Positions 49,406-58,745 of a stretch of DNA of 64,000 nucleotides are shown here, one piece after another. The first letter of the stretch is position 1. Every line of letters begins with the position of its first letter. The translations under genes were made by a program, and so were the position numbers. The notes under the pieces are model-generated. The model had not been told where the DNA came from. It worked only from the letters and a program-made list of their open reading frames with translations, and did not search any database. Origin of the DNA: Dethiosulfatibacter aminovorans DSM 17477 (GTDB taxonomy: Bacteria > Bacillota > Clostridia > Tissierellales > Dethiosulfatibacteraceae); assembly GCF_900142005.1 (NCBI RefSeq), contig NZ_FQZL01000015.1, positions 1-64,000 on the forward strand, in the 5' to 3' direction.

Positions 49406-49984
49406 TCATTCATATTTTCCTATAAGGGGCACGAATTTCACATAACCCTTGCATTCAGTGGAAACCTTTCCTTCAGAATCTTTTTTTACGACAAGAAGCT
49501 CCTGGTAGTTGGATCCACCAACGGGAATGACCATTATTCCATTGGGGGCAAGCTGTTCCAGAAGGGAAGGAGGTATGAATCTGGCTGCTGCAGTGACCAT
49601 TATCCTGTCAAAGGGAGCGAATTTTTTCCAGCCCATGGTACCGTCTTCATGTTTGAAATATACATTGTCAAATCCCATGTTTTCGAGTCGGATTTTCGTC
49701 TTGTCGTAGAGTTCCCGGATTCTTTCAATGGTGAAAACCGTCTTTGAAAATTTTGAAAGGAAGGCAGTTTGATATCCGCTTCCCGTACCGATTTCAAGCA
49801 CCTTGGAGTCCTCCCTAAGATCCAGCAGTAGAGTCATTTCAAGAACAAGGGAAGGCTGGGATACTGTCTGGCCATACCCTATGGGCAGGGCCGTATCCAC
49901 ATCTGCCAGATCCTTGTTGATATCCATGAAAAGGCTTCTGTCAAGTGAATTGAAATATTCTATGATTTGTTCCTTTCTATCCAT
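49406..49984 (-). CDS. pcm: Protein-L-isoaspartate O-methyltransferase
   Basis: This 192-residue SAM-dependent enzyme repairs isoaspartyl residues in aged proteins. The SAM motif VLEIGTGSGYQTAFLS is intact, and TALPIGYGQTVSQPS (the substrate-binding segment) and the FAPFDRIMVTAA motif are present. It lies 12 bases downstream of the CHAD gene on the same strand. Its 3' end points toward the cobalamin riboswitch. Confidence 0.95.
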   Translation of the reverse strand: MDRKEQIIEYFNSLDRSLFMDINKDLADVDTALPIGYGQTVSQPSLVLEMTLLLDLREDSKVLEIGTGSGYQTAFLSKFSKTVFTIERIRELYDKTKIRLENMGFDNVYFKHEDGTMGWKKFAPFDRIMVTAAARFIPPSLLEQLAPNGIMVIPVGGSNYQELLVVKKDSEGKVSTECKGYVKFVPLIGKYE

Positions 49985-49996
49985 ATGAACACATCC

Positions 49997-50818
49997 TCAG
50001 GTTTTTATTTCCCATAAATAGAGCACATCGTACCTTTTGTTGTAAAAGCTTTCAATAAGAAAATCGGTTCTGGAATATATGAATGCAGTCATTCCTTCGA
50101 TGTCATTTCCTGTTTTTTTGTTATAGTCTTTAAGAAGCTTTTCCAGAACTGTAAGGTCCTGTATTTCACCCAGCCAGTCCTGGAGGCTTTTCAGGCTGGT
50201 CAGCCTTTCTTTTTCTTCTTTGAAAACCAAGCTGTGGATTTCAAAAAGATAACGGAAATGCTTCAGGGAAATCCTGACCTTGTGAATTGTTGCAATATCG
50301 TTCTTGTCGATAAGTTCAATGTTTTTCACAACTTCCAGGAAGGAGTCGTCAAGCCTAGTTCTTAGTGTAGACGGGAAGTTGTTCTTGAATTCACTGGAGG
50401 ATGCTGCAGAAGCAAGCCGGTCAATCCTTTTTATAAGTTTTGGTGTATTGAATTCAATCAATCCGTCCCTCAGAAGGTTTTCTCTTTCTGTTCTCAATGT
50501 ATCAAGGTATCCAATGAATTCAAGTGCTTCGGATTCGTCAAAATTGCTTTTGACATAATCCATTGCTACGTGAATGTCCCTTGTGCTGCTGAACTGTTTT
50601 TGCATTTTTCTAAGGAATTTTCTGTTTTTCTGGTCCACGTCTTTGAAATTGAGAGTCAGCTCAGATATGGACATGAGCTTTCTCAAATCAACCCTTATGT
50701 CATGTACTGAGTCCACAGACATGGATTCCCTGCATTCGTCAAGTTTTGACTTAATGTCGCTTCGGATTTTCTTTATATGTTCTGTTAGAATCCTGGATGC
50801 CCTTTCTTTCTTCTTCAC
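49997..50818 (-). CDS. CHAD-domain protein
   Basis: This 273-residue all-helical protein has conserved histidines at SVHDIRVDLRKLMSI and IHKVRISLKHFRYL, matching the two CHAD halves. CHAD domains bind inorganic polyphosphate. It is co-transcribed with pcm. Its 5' leader probably contains the R1 copy at 50857-51018, since a TAAAAT -10 element lies just beyond that repeat. Confidence 0.88.
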   Translation of the reverse strand: MKKKERASRILTEHIKKIRSDIKSKLDECRESMSVDSVHDIRVDLRKLMSISELTLNFKDVDQKNRKFLRKMQKQFSSTRDIHVAMDYVKSNFDESEALEFIGYLDTLRTERENLLRDGLIEFNTPKLIKRIDRLASAASSSEFKNNFPSTLRTRLDDSFLEVVKNIELIDKNDIATIHKVRISLKHFRYLFEIHSLVFKEEKERLTSLKSLQDWLGEIQDLTVLEKLLKDYNKKTGNDIEGMTAFIYSRTDFLIESFYNKRYDVLYLWEIKT

Positions 50819-50856
50819 AGAATCACCTTCTTTGACTTAGCTGCCTTGTCTCAGCT

Positions 50857-51018
50857 TAGGAAAGTTAAAATGTGTAATCCCTTGAAACGTTGGTATTACA
50901 CTTATATGGAAACTTTCTACGACTTCTTGATAAATGCTTGCACATTTATCTGCTTGCACATTTATCTGCTTGCACATTTATCTGCTTAGGCATTTAACAC
51001 AGCATAGTTGCTTTCTTG
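50857..51018 (+). repeat. R1 repeat copy E with expanded 16-bp units
   Basis: A full R1 element with the same ends (AGGAAAGTTA and GCTTTCTTG) is 162 bp long, exactly 48 bp longer than copy C. The excess equals three extra 16-bp units TGCTTGCACATTTATC (50935-50982), followed by the usual single unit TGCTTAGGCATTTAAC. First hairpin TGTAAT/ATTACA again covaries. Confidence 0.8.
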
Positions 51019-51025
51019 TATATAT

Positions 51026-51031
51026 ATTTTA
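51026..51031 (-). promoter_or_regulatory. -10 element of the CHAD-pcm operon
   Basis: Minus strand TGA-TAAAAT with a poor -35 (TTTTTC at 17 bases). Transcription would begin near 51019, directly at the edge of R1 copy E. Confidence 0.4.
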
Positions 51032-51081
51032 TCACAATATTCCCATAAGAAAAAGAAAACACGAACTATAATTTTTGTATT

Positions 51082-52026
51082 CTAGTAGCCTTTTGTGAAA
51101 GAATATCTGTTCATCAACTCTTTGTTATTGAGATAACGACTTATATTTTCTTTTATTATTGGGTATGCCTTCTTCATATAGTTGGTGCTTGGACCGCAGA
51201 TATGGGGTGTTATTACGATGTTTTCAAGATCCCAGAGTTTGCTTTCTTCCGGCAGGGGCTCCTCTTCGAAAACATCGGAAATATAGAGCCTGAATTTTTT
51301 CTCCGAAAGAGCCGTGTGCAGATGGTCCTCGTTCACTGTGCCGCCTCTTCCCATGTTGATCATGCAGCTTTCCTTCTTCATTGAATTGAAAATTTCTTCA
51401 TCAATTACCTTGTCGGTTTCATCTGTGTGGGGAAGCAGGTTAATGATATAGTCACACTTTGATGTCAGCTGCTTCAAATCCTTCAGCGTATAGATCTTTT
51501 CAATTCCGGGCACTTCATCTTCCAAGCTTTTCACTCCATATACTTCCATTCCAAGTATGGAGGCTTTTTTTGCTATTTCCATACCTATGGAACCAAGCCC
51601 TATGATTCCCAGCTTTTTTCCGAATATTTCATTCTGGGGTATATCATGATTCCAGTTTCTTTTATTTTTATCCAGCATCATCTTGTCCAGCCTTCTTGCG
51701 CCAAGTATCATCATGCTAAGGGCATATTCAGTCATGTGAATCTTGTGGATTCCTCTTCCTGTTGTAAGATTGATGTTTCTGGATTTTATGTAGTCAAGGG
51801 GAAAATGGTCAACTCCTGCAGAAATAGCCTGAATCCACTTGAGCTTGGATGCTGACTCCATCTGAGATTTTTTCAGGTAGAAGGTTATTATTGCATCCGA
51901 GTCTTCTATTTCATTCAAGAGGTCTTTTTTGCTGCTTACAAAGGAAAAATCCACATTCTTGAAATCCAATTCCAGCTGTCTCAAGTCTTCATCGGGGAAG
52001 GGATAGGTGTTTATTGTTATTTTCAT
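51082..52026 (-). CDS. D-isomer-specific 2-hydroxyacid dehydrogenase
   Basis: This 314-residue NAD(P)-dependent oxidoreductase has nucleotide-binding motif LGIIGLGSIGMEIA, catalytic arginine region MINMGRGGTVNE and catalytic histidine in ITPHICGPS, with a YxxxEEEPLPEES-type motif (DVFEEEPLPEES). The substrate is unknown. It is monocistronic on the minus strand with a GGAG site. Confidence 0.92.
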   Translation of the reverse strand: MKITINTYPFPDEDLRQLELDFKNVDFSFVSSKKDLLNEIEDSDAIITFYLKKSQMESASKLKWIQAISAGVDHFPLDYIKSRNINLTTGRGIHKIHMTEYALSMMILGARRLDKMMLDKNKRNWNHDIPQNEIFGKKLGIIGLGSIGMEIAKKASILGMEVYGVKSLEDEVPGIEKIYTLKDLKQLTSKCDYIINLLPHTDETDKVIDEEIFNSMKKESCMINMGRGGTVNEDHLHTALSEKKFRLYISDVFEEEPLPEESKLWDLENIVITPHICGPSTNYMKKAYPIIKENISRYLNNKELMNRYSFTKGY

Positions 52027-52105
52027 AGGCTTCTCCTGTATTTTAACTATATTTGTATGTCATGAAGACATATTAATTATTATATCACAAATATTGTCAT
52101 CAAAC

Positions 52106-52137
52106 ATAAAAACGGATCTGCCCGTGGGCAAATCCGC
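52106..52137 (-). terminator. Terminator of the bL25 gene
   Basis: Minus strand: GCGGATTTGCCC pairs with GGGCAGATCCGT, loop of 2-3 bases, followed by TTTT. Confidence 0.8.
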
Positions 52138-52149
52138 AAATATTAATGG

Positions 52150-52785
52150 TTATTGTTCTTCTGTATCTTCTTCGCTTCCAACAACTACAGGCTCGGCGCT
52201 TACCTGGCCTTCTGCAGCTTCAAGTTCGGCTTCTTCATCAGCCTCTGTTCTATGAGGTGACAATGAAACGATTGTATCATCGGCATTGGATAGGATTGTT
52301 ATGGAATCGTCCACAACAAGCTCTGCGACTGTTATTCCATGTCCTACCTTTAGTTCTGAAACATCAAGGTCTATGTTTTTAGGAATATTGTCTGCAGTAC
52401 ATTCGATTTCAACTTCATCAAGTTGATGAACCAGAGCTCCATCCTTTTGAATGTGTTCTGAATTCACCAGGTGAATTGGAACGGAAACGTGGATTTTTTG
52501 AGTTTTGCTGACCTTGTAGAAGTCAATATGCAAAAGCTGGTCTTTAACATAATCATGGTGAACGTCTTTAACCATGGCATGATAGGATTTGTCCCTTAAA
52601 GTAAGGTCGAGAATGGCATTCTCTCCAAACTTCCTGAGTATTCTTTCAATCTCTTTTTTGCTGACTGAAATATTCTCCGGCTCAATGCCTCTGCCATAGA
52701 TAACTCCAGGGATAAAATCATTTTGTCTTAGTCTCTTTGCTGTACTTGTTCCAGTTGTGTCTCTGGGTATGCAACTAATCTTCAT
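52150..52785 (-). CDS. rplY: Ribosomal protein bL25 (CTC form)
   Basis: This 211-residue general-stress form of bL25 binds 5S rRNA. The start at 52785 (MKISCIPRD) follows GGAGGGG. The N-terminal L25 domain includes FIPGVIYGRG and the C-terminal TL5-like beta domain ends in an acidic/alanine-rich tail (EADEEAELEAAEGQ). A promoter with TAAAAT -10 lies at 52821-52849. Confidence 0.93.
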   Translation of the reverse strand: MKISCIPRDTTGTSTAKRLRQNDFIPGVIYGRGIEPENISVSKKEIERILRKFGENAILDLTLRDKSYHAMVKDVHHDYVKDQLLHIDFYKVSKTQKIHVSVPIHLVNSEHIQKDGALVHQLDEVEIECTADNIPKNIDLDVSELKVGHGITVAELVVDDSITILSNADDTIVSLSPHRTEADEEAELEAAEGQVSAEPVVVGSEEDTEEQ

Positions 52786-52820
52786 ATGAACCCCTCCATG
52801 TAGTATATTTATTTCCTTAT

Positions 52821-52849
52821 ATTTTACCATACATGGAACAATAATTCAA
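52821..52849 (-). promoter_or_regulatory. Promoter of the bL25 gene
   Basis: Minus strand TTGAAT (52849-52844), 17-base spacer, TAAAAT (52826-52821) with extended TGG. Confidence 0.55.
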
Positions 52850-52916
52850 ATTTCAGAATATGACAAAGAATGTTTTTGTTGGCATATTTCGAATTAATAT
52901 TCGGTTTTTCCTGCCC

Positions 52917-53936
52917 CTACAGCTTTATCAGTTCGTATTCTCTTGTACCCAATCCAATTTTTTCTGCATGCTCAAGTGTGATTCTACCCTTGTCGAAATG
53001 GTTCTTTCCCGATTCCCTTTGAAGGATGTCAAGTGAAGCAGCATCAAGTGCAACAGGGTCCTTGCTTGCCATAACTCCTATGTTGCCGTGTACAGTATCA
53101 AGATGCTTTCCTATGCAGTCACAGTCTACGGTAAGGTTCACCAGGTAGGATATATAGATATTATCCTTGCCCTTGGCTGCTCCGTAGGCGTATTCCGCCA
53201 GGTTGTAAAGGAAGGACTTGCTGTCCCATCTGTTTCTTATTGCTCCTTCCGGACAGACCGCTATGCAGCCTGCACAGCCTGTGCATTTTTCATCATCGAT
53301 TACGGCGGTTCCATCCATGGTTATTGCATCGAAATTGCATTTTTCAATACAGAGTCCGCATGAGATGCATTTTTTCTTGCTTATTACAGGAGAAACGCTT
53401 GAATGCTGAGCCATCTTTCCGCTTCTCGCCGCAAATCCCATTGAAAGTTGCTTGAGAGCCCCTCCGAAGCCTGCCATGGCATGGCCCTTGAAGTGGCTCA
53501 TTACTATGAACTGGCTGTAGTTACCGTAAGCCTTGCCTATTTTACAGACATCAAAATATTCCTTGTTGATTTCAACTTCATCATACTCAGTTCCCGTTTC
53601 ACCGTCTGCAATGATTATCGGAAGTGAAGTGAAACCATGTTCCCTTGCAAGCTTTAGATGACTGGAGGTTGTAGTTCTTGCCCCCCTGTAAAGTACATTT
53701 GATTCTATGTATGAAGGTTCTACTCCCTTGTCCTTAAGGTGGTTTATTACACCAAGGTAGCAATCCTCAGGCAGAAATGTCCTGTTTCCCTTTTCTCCGA
53801 AGTGAACCTTGATGGGAACTATTTTTTCATATTTGTGGTCCGTATCCTCTTCAATACTCTTCAAAAGTTCGACGGCTATCCCGCTAAGCTCGCTGTAGTC
53901 TTTTGTGTCGTTTTCTATAAAATATACCTTGCTCAT
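52917..53936 (-). CDS. DUF362 protein with 2[4Fe-4S] ferredoxin domain
   Basis: This protein is about 339 residues from ATG 53936 (AAAGGAG upstream). The N-terminal and C-terminal DUF362 parts flank two cluster motifs, CISCGLCIEKCN and CTGCAGCIAVCP, near residues 185-225. Family members are uncharacterised ferredoxin-linked proteins common in anaerobes, and the GHAMAGFGGALKQLSMG segment is characteristic. The exact reaction is unknown. Confidence 0.88.
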   Translation of the reverse strand: MSKVYFIENDTKDYSELSGIAVELLKSIEEDTDHKYEKIVPIKVHFGEKGNRTFLPEDCYLGVINHLKDKGVEPSYIESNVLYRGARTTTSSHLKLAREHGFTSLPIIIADGETGTEYDEVEINKEYFDVCKIGKAYGNYSQFIVMSHFKGHAMAGFGGALKQLSMGFAARSGKMAQHSSVSPVISKKKCISCGLCIEKCNFDAITMDGTAVIDDEKCTGCAGCIAVCPEGAIRNRWDSKSFLYNLAEYAYGAAKGKDNIYISYLVNLTVDCDCIGKHLDTVHGNIGVMASKDPVALDAASLDILQRESGKNHFDKGRITLEHAEKIGLGTREYELIKL

Positions 53937-54104
53937 AGTTACTCCTTTGAATATCATTATATTTCTATTAAACCATAATTTCGCTAAATTGCAAGTGTTT
54001 GGAGCATATTCCCGAAACAAATTCATTTGAAAACCTTATCACAAATATGTTAAAATAAGGGTGGTCTGGTCCATTGATCAAAACCATCAATAATTGGAGA
54101 AATA

Positions 54105-54743
54105 ATGAAAATTACAAATATTGAACAACAAAAAAAGAACAAGAATAGAATGAGTATATACATTGATAACGAATATGCCTTTGGATTGAATATAAGCATA
54201 TGTGAGAAATACAATCTAAAAAAAGACATGGAAATAACTGAAGAATTTGTCGAGGAGGTTCTTATTAGCGAAGAAAGAAACAAGGCTGTAAACCAGGGAC
54301 TCAAGTTTCTTACAGCCAGCCAGAAGACCGAAAAGGAAGTCAGGGAAAAGCTTGGAGTATTGGATTTCGAGAAGGACATCATTGAGTATGCTGTTGGCTA
54401 TTTGAAGGAGCAAAGGTACATCAATGACGAACAATACACCGAATCCTTCATTAACGACCAGCTGAGTTTCAGCAAGGATGGAAGAAGGAAAATAAGGACA
54501 AAGCTTTACAGGAAGGGAATAGATATGGAAACCATCGACAGGGTGATATCCGTAATAGATGATAATGTTTTTGTTGAAAATGCATTGTCTGTTGCAAGGA
54601 AGAGGCTTAAGACCATGACCTTCGTAGACGAACATGAAAGGGACCAGAAGATATTCAGATTCCTTTTCTACAAGGGTTATGACTTTGATATCGTGAAAAA
54701 GGCAGTAGGCATTATAGACGAGGAAGATTCATATGAAAATTGA
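54105..54743 (+). CDS. recX: Regulatory protein RecX
   Basis: This 212-residue, all-helical protein inhibits RecA filament growth. It shows the repeated three-helix RecX units, with FLTASQKTEKEVREKL and YLKEQRYINDEQYTESFI as the most recognisable parts. It overlaps the following HAD gene by 11 bases. The start has GGAG upstream (TTGGAGAAATAATG). Confidence 0.9.
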   Translation: MKITNIEQQKKNKNRMSIYIDNEYAFGLNISICEKYNLKKDMEITEEFVEEVLISEERNKAVNQGLKFLTASQKTEKEVREKLGVLDFEKDIIEYAVGYLKEQRYINDEQYTESFINDQLSFSKDGRRKIRTKLYRKGIDMETIDRVISVIDDNVFVENALSVARKRLKTMTFVDEHERDQKIFRFLFYKGYDFDIVKKAVGIIDEEDSYEN

Positions 54744-55404
54744 GAATATATTTTTTGATGCAGGAGGAGTGCTTTTCTTCATCAGAAACAAGCGTGACGA
54801 TGTAGTGAGAAAGCTGCTTCTGTCAATGGGATATGCGGAGTCTTCCGTGGAGGAAGCCGTGGATGCAGGAAATGAGTTTGACAGGGTCTATCTTATGGAT
54901 ATAGACTGGTTCTATACATGGGATGAAGAGGAAGCATGGCTTAAGGGAAGGTTTGACGCAATATCTGAATACATAGACAGGGACAACAAGACCCTCGGAA
55001 GGAAGCTTTTCATGCTTACAGTGGATACAATCCACTATGAGATGTATCCTGAAACAGTGAGGATTCTTGAAGAGCTCAGCGGCAAATACAACATGTCGGT
55101 AATATCCAATGCATTGCCGAGCCTTGACTGGGCCTTTGACCACCTGGATCTGAGAAAGTATTTCCAGAAGGTAGTAATTTCAGCCTATGAGGGAATGGAG
55201 AAACCTGACCACAGGATATATGAGTCGGCTCTCCTGCAGACGGGCTATGACAGGGAAAAGACAATTTTCATTGACGACAGGATTGAAAATGTTGAAGCTG
55301 CAATAGACCTTGGAATGCAGGGATACCACAGGGACAGGGAAAGAGTCACCCTCGACGACTTCGCAGCGTTCCTGGAAGAGAATCGAAACGAAGCAATAGT
55401 GTAA
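54733..55404 (+). CDS. HAD-superfamily hydrolase
   Basis: This 223-residue hydrolase, probably a phosphatase, has an altered motif I: FFDAGGVLFF with DAGG replacing the usual DxDGT/DxGGV (the first aspartate nucleophile remains). Motif II is VISNALPS, the lysine region is GMEKPDHRIYE and motif IV is IFIDDRIENV. A cap domain lies between motifs I and II. The substrate is unknown. It is coupled to recX. Confidence 0.9.
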   Translation: MKIENIFFDAGGVLFFIRNKRDDVVRKLLLSMGYAESSVEEAVDAGNEFDRVYLMDIDWFYTWDEEEAWLKGRFDAISEYIDRDNKTLGRKLFMLTVDTIHYEMYPETVRILEELSGKYNMSVISNALPSLDWAFDHLDLRKYFQKVVISAYEGMEKPDHRIYESALLQTGYDREKTIFIDDRIENVEAAIDLGMQGYHRDRERVTLDDFAAFLEENRNEAIV

Positions 55405-55417
55405 AAGTGTATATAAA

Positions 55418-55447
55418 CAAAAAATCGCCGATTCAGGCGATTTTTTA
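55418..55447. terminator. Bidirectional terminator
   Basis: AAAATCGCC pairs with GGCGATTTT, loop GATTCA, flanked by A- and T-runs. It separates the HAD gene from the convergent YihY gene. Confidence 0.88.
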
Positions 55448-55470
55448 TGCCAATTCGAAGGGTATCCAAA

Positions 55471-56307
55471 TTACTCTACTTGTTCCGGCGGTTTCCTGTA
55501 CTGCATTATCACCGAATTCATTTCGGCTCCAAGCATTAGTACGGTACTCATGAAATAGAGCCACATCATGAAGATCACTATTGATGCAAGACCTCCGTAT
55601 ACAGCGGCATAATTGGTGAAGGTGCTTACAAAGAAACTGAAGGACCTTGAGAGGATATACCATCCTATAAGGGAGAATACAGCTCCGCAATAAACATCCC
55701 TGTATTTCAGCTTTCCGGCTGGAAGTACCTTGTGCACAGACAGTATGAAGAAGATGAACACCATGAGGTACAGAAGGTACCTCAGCGCATACAAGGTATC
55801 TATAAGTCTTACGGATATGGGAAGGTAGCTGCTTATAAAGTGAAAGAAACCAAGTCCCAGTGCCGGCATGGCAATTGTAATCAGTATGGATGCTATGAGC
55901 AGGAGGGTGTAGTAGATTCCTGTCAGCTTCAATATGATGAAATTCCTTGTTTCCTTGTAGCCGTAGGCCATATTGAAGGACCTCATTAGTGCATTTACCC
56001 CTCTGGAAGCAGACCACAGTGCAGTAAGACCTGACACGGACAGCAGGCTCAAGCTGTCGTTGATTATATAGTTGTCAATGAAGTTTACTATGAAAATGCC
56101 TATATCCTCCGGCAGGCTTGATGTGATATTTTCAAACATCAGGTCGATATTCAGATTGAACCTTGAAGCAAGAGAAAGGATAAACATAATCAAGGGGAAT
56201 ATTGAAAGAAATACAAAGAAAGCCATCTGCGCACTGAAGGCCGTTACATGGTGCTCCCTGTATCTTCCGGTAATTTCTCGTATTTGCGAAATATTGAAAT
56301 CCATCAT
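55471..56307 (-). CDS. YihY/virulence factor BrkB family membrane protein
   Basis: This protein of about 278 residues has six membrane helices and conserved family segments (FFVFLSIFPLIMFI near the N-terminus, NMAYGYKETRNFI and YGGLASIVIFMMWLYF). It was formerly misnamed ribonuclease BN; the function is unknown, probably transport. The start at 56307 is chosen for the AGGTG site and leaves out a 12-residue upstream extension. Confidence 0.88.
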   Translation of the reverse strand: MMDFNISQIREITGRYREHHVTAFSAQMAFFVFLSIFPLIMFILSLASRFNLNIDLMFENITSSLPEDIGIFIVNFIDNYIINDSLSLLSVSGLTALWSASRGVNALMRSFNMAYGYKETRNFIILKLTGIYYTLLLIASILITIAMPALGLGFFHFISSYLPISVRLIDTLYALRYLLYLMVFIFFILSVHKVLPAGKLKYRDVYCGAVFSLIGWYILSRSFSFFVSTFTNYAAVYGGLASIVIFMMWLYFMSTVLMLGAEMNSVIMQYRKPPEQVE

Positions 56308-56373
56308 ATAATTCACCTTCCCATTGTTTTGAACCGTTTCCACTGCAGTTGCATGTTCAAGGCAAAATGACTT

Positions 56374-58566
56374 TTACTTTTTATTGTCATTTTTGTTTTT
56401 GTTCAAGTTGAGCTTTGCCAGAGCTGCAAATGGGTTGTCTGCCATTTCAGCTTCCTTTGCAGCCTTTTCAGCCTTCTTCTTGTAGTTCTGGAAGTCCCTT
56501 TTTCCGCCTTTTGAACTCTGGTTTTTCTTTTTTTTCTCAAATGAAGCCAGTGTTTCCCTGTAGCCGCAGTTGGGACAAACAAATTTCTGGTTGTCGTCTT
56601 TGCCTACAAGGTCAAGTTTTTTGTGGCAGTTTGGACATCTGGCATTGGTCGTTCTTGAAATGTTGATCCTGTGGCCGCAGTTTCTGTCCTGGCATACAAG
56701 GCTTTTGCCGTGCTTTGTTTTCACTTCAAGCATTAGCTTGCCGCATTCGGGACATTTTGTAGTTGACAGATTGTCGTATTTGAACTTTTCGGTACTGCCT
56801 TTTATATCCTTTACCAGGTCCCTGGTATAGCCCTTCATTTCCATGATGAAAGCATTTTTGTCCAGTTTCCCCTTTGATATCAGGTCGAGCTTTTTTTCCC
56901 AGTCTGCCGTCAGAAGGGGAGATTTCAGGTCGTCAGGAACTAGAGAGAGAAGCTGTTTGCCTTTGTTTGTAACCCTGATGCTTTTACCCTTTTCTTCAAT
57001 GAGCTGTGTGTTGAAGAGCTTGTCGATTATGTCGGCTCTTGTTGCAACAGTACCTAGACCGCCTGTTTCTCCGATTATCTTTTTAAGGTCCTTGTCAGAA
57101 GTGGACATGTATTTGACGGGATTTTCCATGGCGGACAGGAGGGTTCCCTCGTTGAAATAAGGAGGAGGAGACGTTTCGCCGGTAGTCTTTACAACTTTTT
57201 TGATTTTCAGACTGTCTCCGTTCTTGAAATCAGGCACCATCTTATCCATGGAATCTTCCGGGGAAAGTGATTTCCATCCCATGCTTATTACCTTTATACC
57301 CGTTGTCGTGAAAATTTCTCCACCTATTTCCATTTTAACAGTTTTTTCTTCGTATTCATACGGTGGAAGAAGTACGGACAAAAATCTTTTGACTACAAGT
57401 TCGTATATATTGTTTTCGTCGTAGCTTAGTGAGCCTCTCATCATGGATTCTTCCGTCGGTATGATTGCATGGTGGTCTGAAACCTTGCTGTTGTCCACAA
57501 AGGACTTTGACTTCTTGACAGGCTTCTTGAGTATGCCGAAGGCGGTTTGCCTGTATTTGTCAAGACTTATTGCCTTGAGAACATCCGGAAGAGTATCCAC
57601 CATGTCGTCCGTAAGGTATCTTGAATCCGTCCTCGGGTAGGTAAGAAGCTTGTGGTGTTCGTACAGTGACTGCATGATTGAAAGTGTCTTCTTTGCAGAA
57701 TATCCATACTTGCTGTAGCCGTCCCTTTGGAGTTCAGTCAGGTCATAAAGGGGAGGCGAATATTTCTTTTTCATCTTTGAGTCCACTGATATGACCTTGC
57801 CGTCCTTGTTCTTGATCCTGTTTAAGATACTGTCGATTGTTTCTTCCTTGAATGTATTTGAATTATTTGACTTCTCGTCTTTCCATATGAAGTCAAGGTT
57901 TGAAGCCTCCGCCTTCATTCCATAGTATTTCTGAGGCTGGAACTCCCGTATTTCCTTTTCCCTCTGTGCAATTATTGCTACCGTAGGAGTTTGTACGCGT
58001 CCGCAGCTAAGCTGGGCATTGTACTTGGTTGTCAGCGCCCTTGTAGCATTTATTCCAACTATCCAGTCGCTTTCGGCTCTGGCAACTGCAGCGGAATAAA
58101 GGTTCTGATAGTCCTTTCCGGGCTTCAGCTTGTTGAAACCTTCAGTTATTGCCTTTTTTGTTACTGAAGAGATCCATAACCTTTTGACGGTCTTTTTGAC
58201 AGGTGTCTTTTCAAGTATCCATCTTGCGACAAGTTCTCCTTCCCTTCCTGCGTCAGTCGCTATGATTATTTCATCCACATCATTTCTTTCCATGAGGGAT
58301 TTTACAGTGTTGAACTGCTTTCCCGACTTCTTTATGACTACGAGTTTCATCCTGTCGGGAATAATCGGCAGGTCTTCCATGTGCCATTGAGCGTATTTCT
58401 TGTTGTATGCATCAGGGTCGGCAAGTGTAACAAGATGACCCAATGCCCAGGTTACCAGATAAGACTTGCCCTCCATGTATCCGTTTCTGTTTTCTCTGCA
58501 GCCAAGTACCTTTGCTATTTCCTTGCCTACAGATGGTTTTTCCGCAAGAACCAGTTTTTTACCCAT
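56374..58566 (-). CDS. topB: DNA topoisomerase III
   Basis: This 730-residue type IA topoisomerase relaxes and decatenates DNA. The start at 58566 (MGKKLVLAEKPSVG) follows GAGGAAATAT. The Toprim domain (LAEKPSVGKEIA, ATDAGREGE) is at the N-terminus. The catalytic tyrosine is in LTYPRTDSRYL. Two zinc-ribbon motifs (CPECGKLM ... CQDRNCGH, and CPNCHKK ... CPNCGY) and a lysine-rich tail end the protein. Confidence 0.95.
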   Translation of the reverse strand: MGKKLVLAEKPSVGKEIAKVLGCRENRNGYMEGKSYLVTWALGHLVTLADPDAYNKKYAQWHMEDLPIIPDRMKLVVIKKSGKQFNTVKSLMERNDVDEIIIATDAGREGELVARWILEKTPVKKTVKRLWISSVTKKAITEGFNKLKPGKDYQNLYSAAVARAESDWIVGINATRALTTKYNAQLSCGRVQTPTVAIIAQREKEIREFQPQKYYGMKAEASNLDFIWKDEKSNNSNTFKEETIDSILNRIKNKDGKVISVDSKMKKKYSPPLYDLTELQRDGYSKYGYSAKKTLSIMQSLYEHHKLLTYPRTDSRYLTDDMVDTLPDVLKAISLDKYRQTAFGILKKPVKKSKSFVDNSKVSDHHAIIPTEESMMRGSLSYDENNIYELVVKRFLSVLLPPYEYEEKTVKMEIGGEIFTTTGIKVISMGWKSLSPEDSMDKMVPDFKNGDSLKIKKVVKTTGETSPPPYFNEGTLLSAMENPVKYMSTSDKDLKKIIGETGGLGTVATRADIIDKLFNTQLIEEKGKSIRVTNKGKQLLSLVPDDLKSPLLTADWEKKLDLISKGKLDKNAFIMEMKGYTRDLVKDIKGSTEKFKYDNLSTTKCPECGKLMLEVKTKHGKSLVCQDRNCGHRINISRTTNARCPNCHKKLDLVGKDDNQKFVCPNCGYRETLASFEKKKKNQSSKGGKRDFQNYKKKAEKAAKEAEMADNPFAALAKLNLNKNKNDNKK

Positions 58567-58701
58567 ATATTTCCTCGCTTTATCGATTGTTTTCATATTG
58601 CGTTCTTTCAGCTTTATATTATATAGGATTTCCTTGGATATTACAATAATCGGGGACGGCTGGTTCTGGACGGATCATTTGGCAATGAATGAACAGCAAA
58701 A

Positions 58702-58727
58702 GGATGCAGGAAATCTCCTGCATCTCT
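58702..58727 (-). terminator. Terminator of the NapH/FNR-like gene
   Basis: Minus strand: GATGCAGGA pairs with TCCTGCATC, short loop, followed by CTTTTG. It lies 20-45 bases beyond the stop at 58746. Confidence 0.65.
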
Positions 58728-58745
58728 TGATCTATCTGAATTTTA

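Noticed and set aside
50935..50982. CRISPR-like direct repeats
   Set aside because: Three perfect 16-bp units abut without spacers and no cas gene is present; they are an internal expansion of an R1 repeat.
22670..51018. R1/R2 copies as ordinary insertion sequences
   Set aside because: None encodes a transposase and all are under 165 bp. They could be non-autonomous elements, but this cannot be decided without a genome search.
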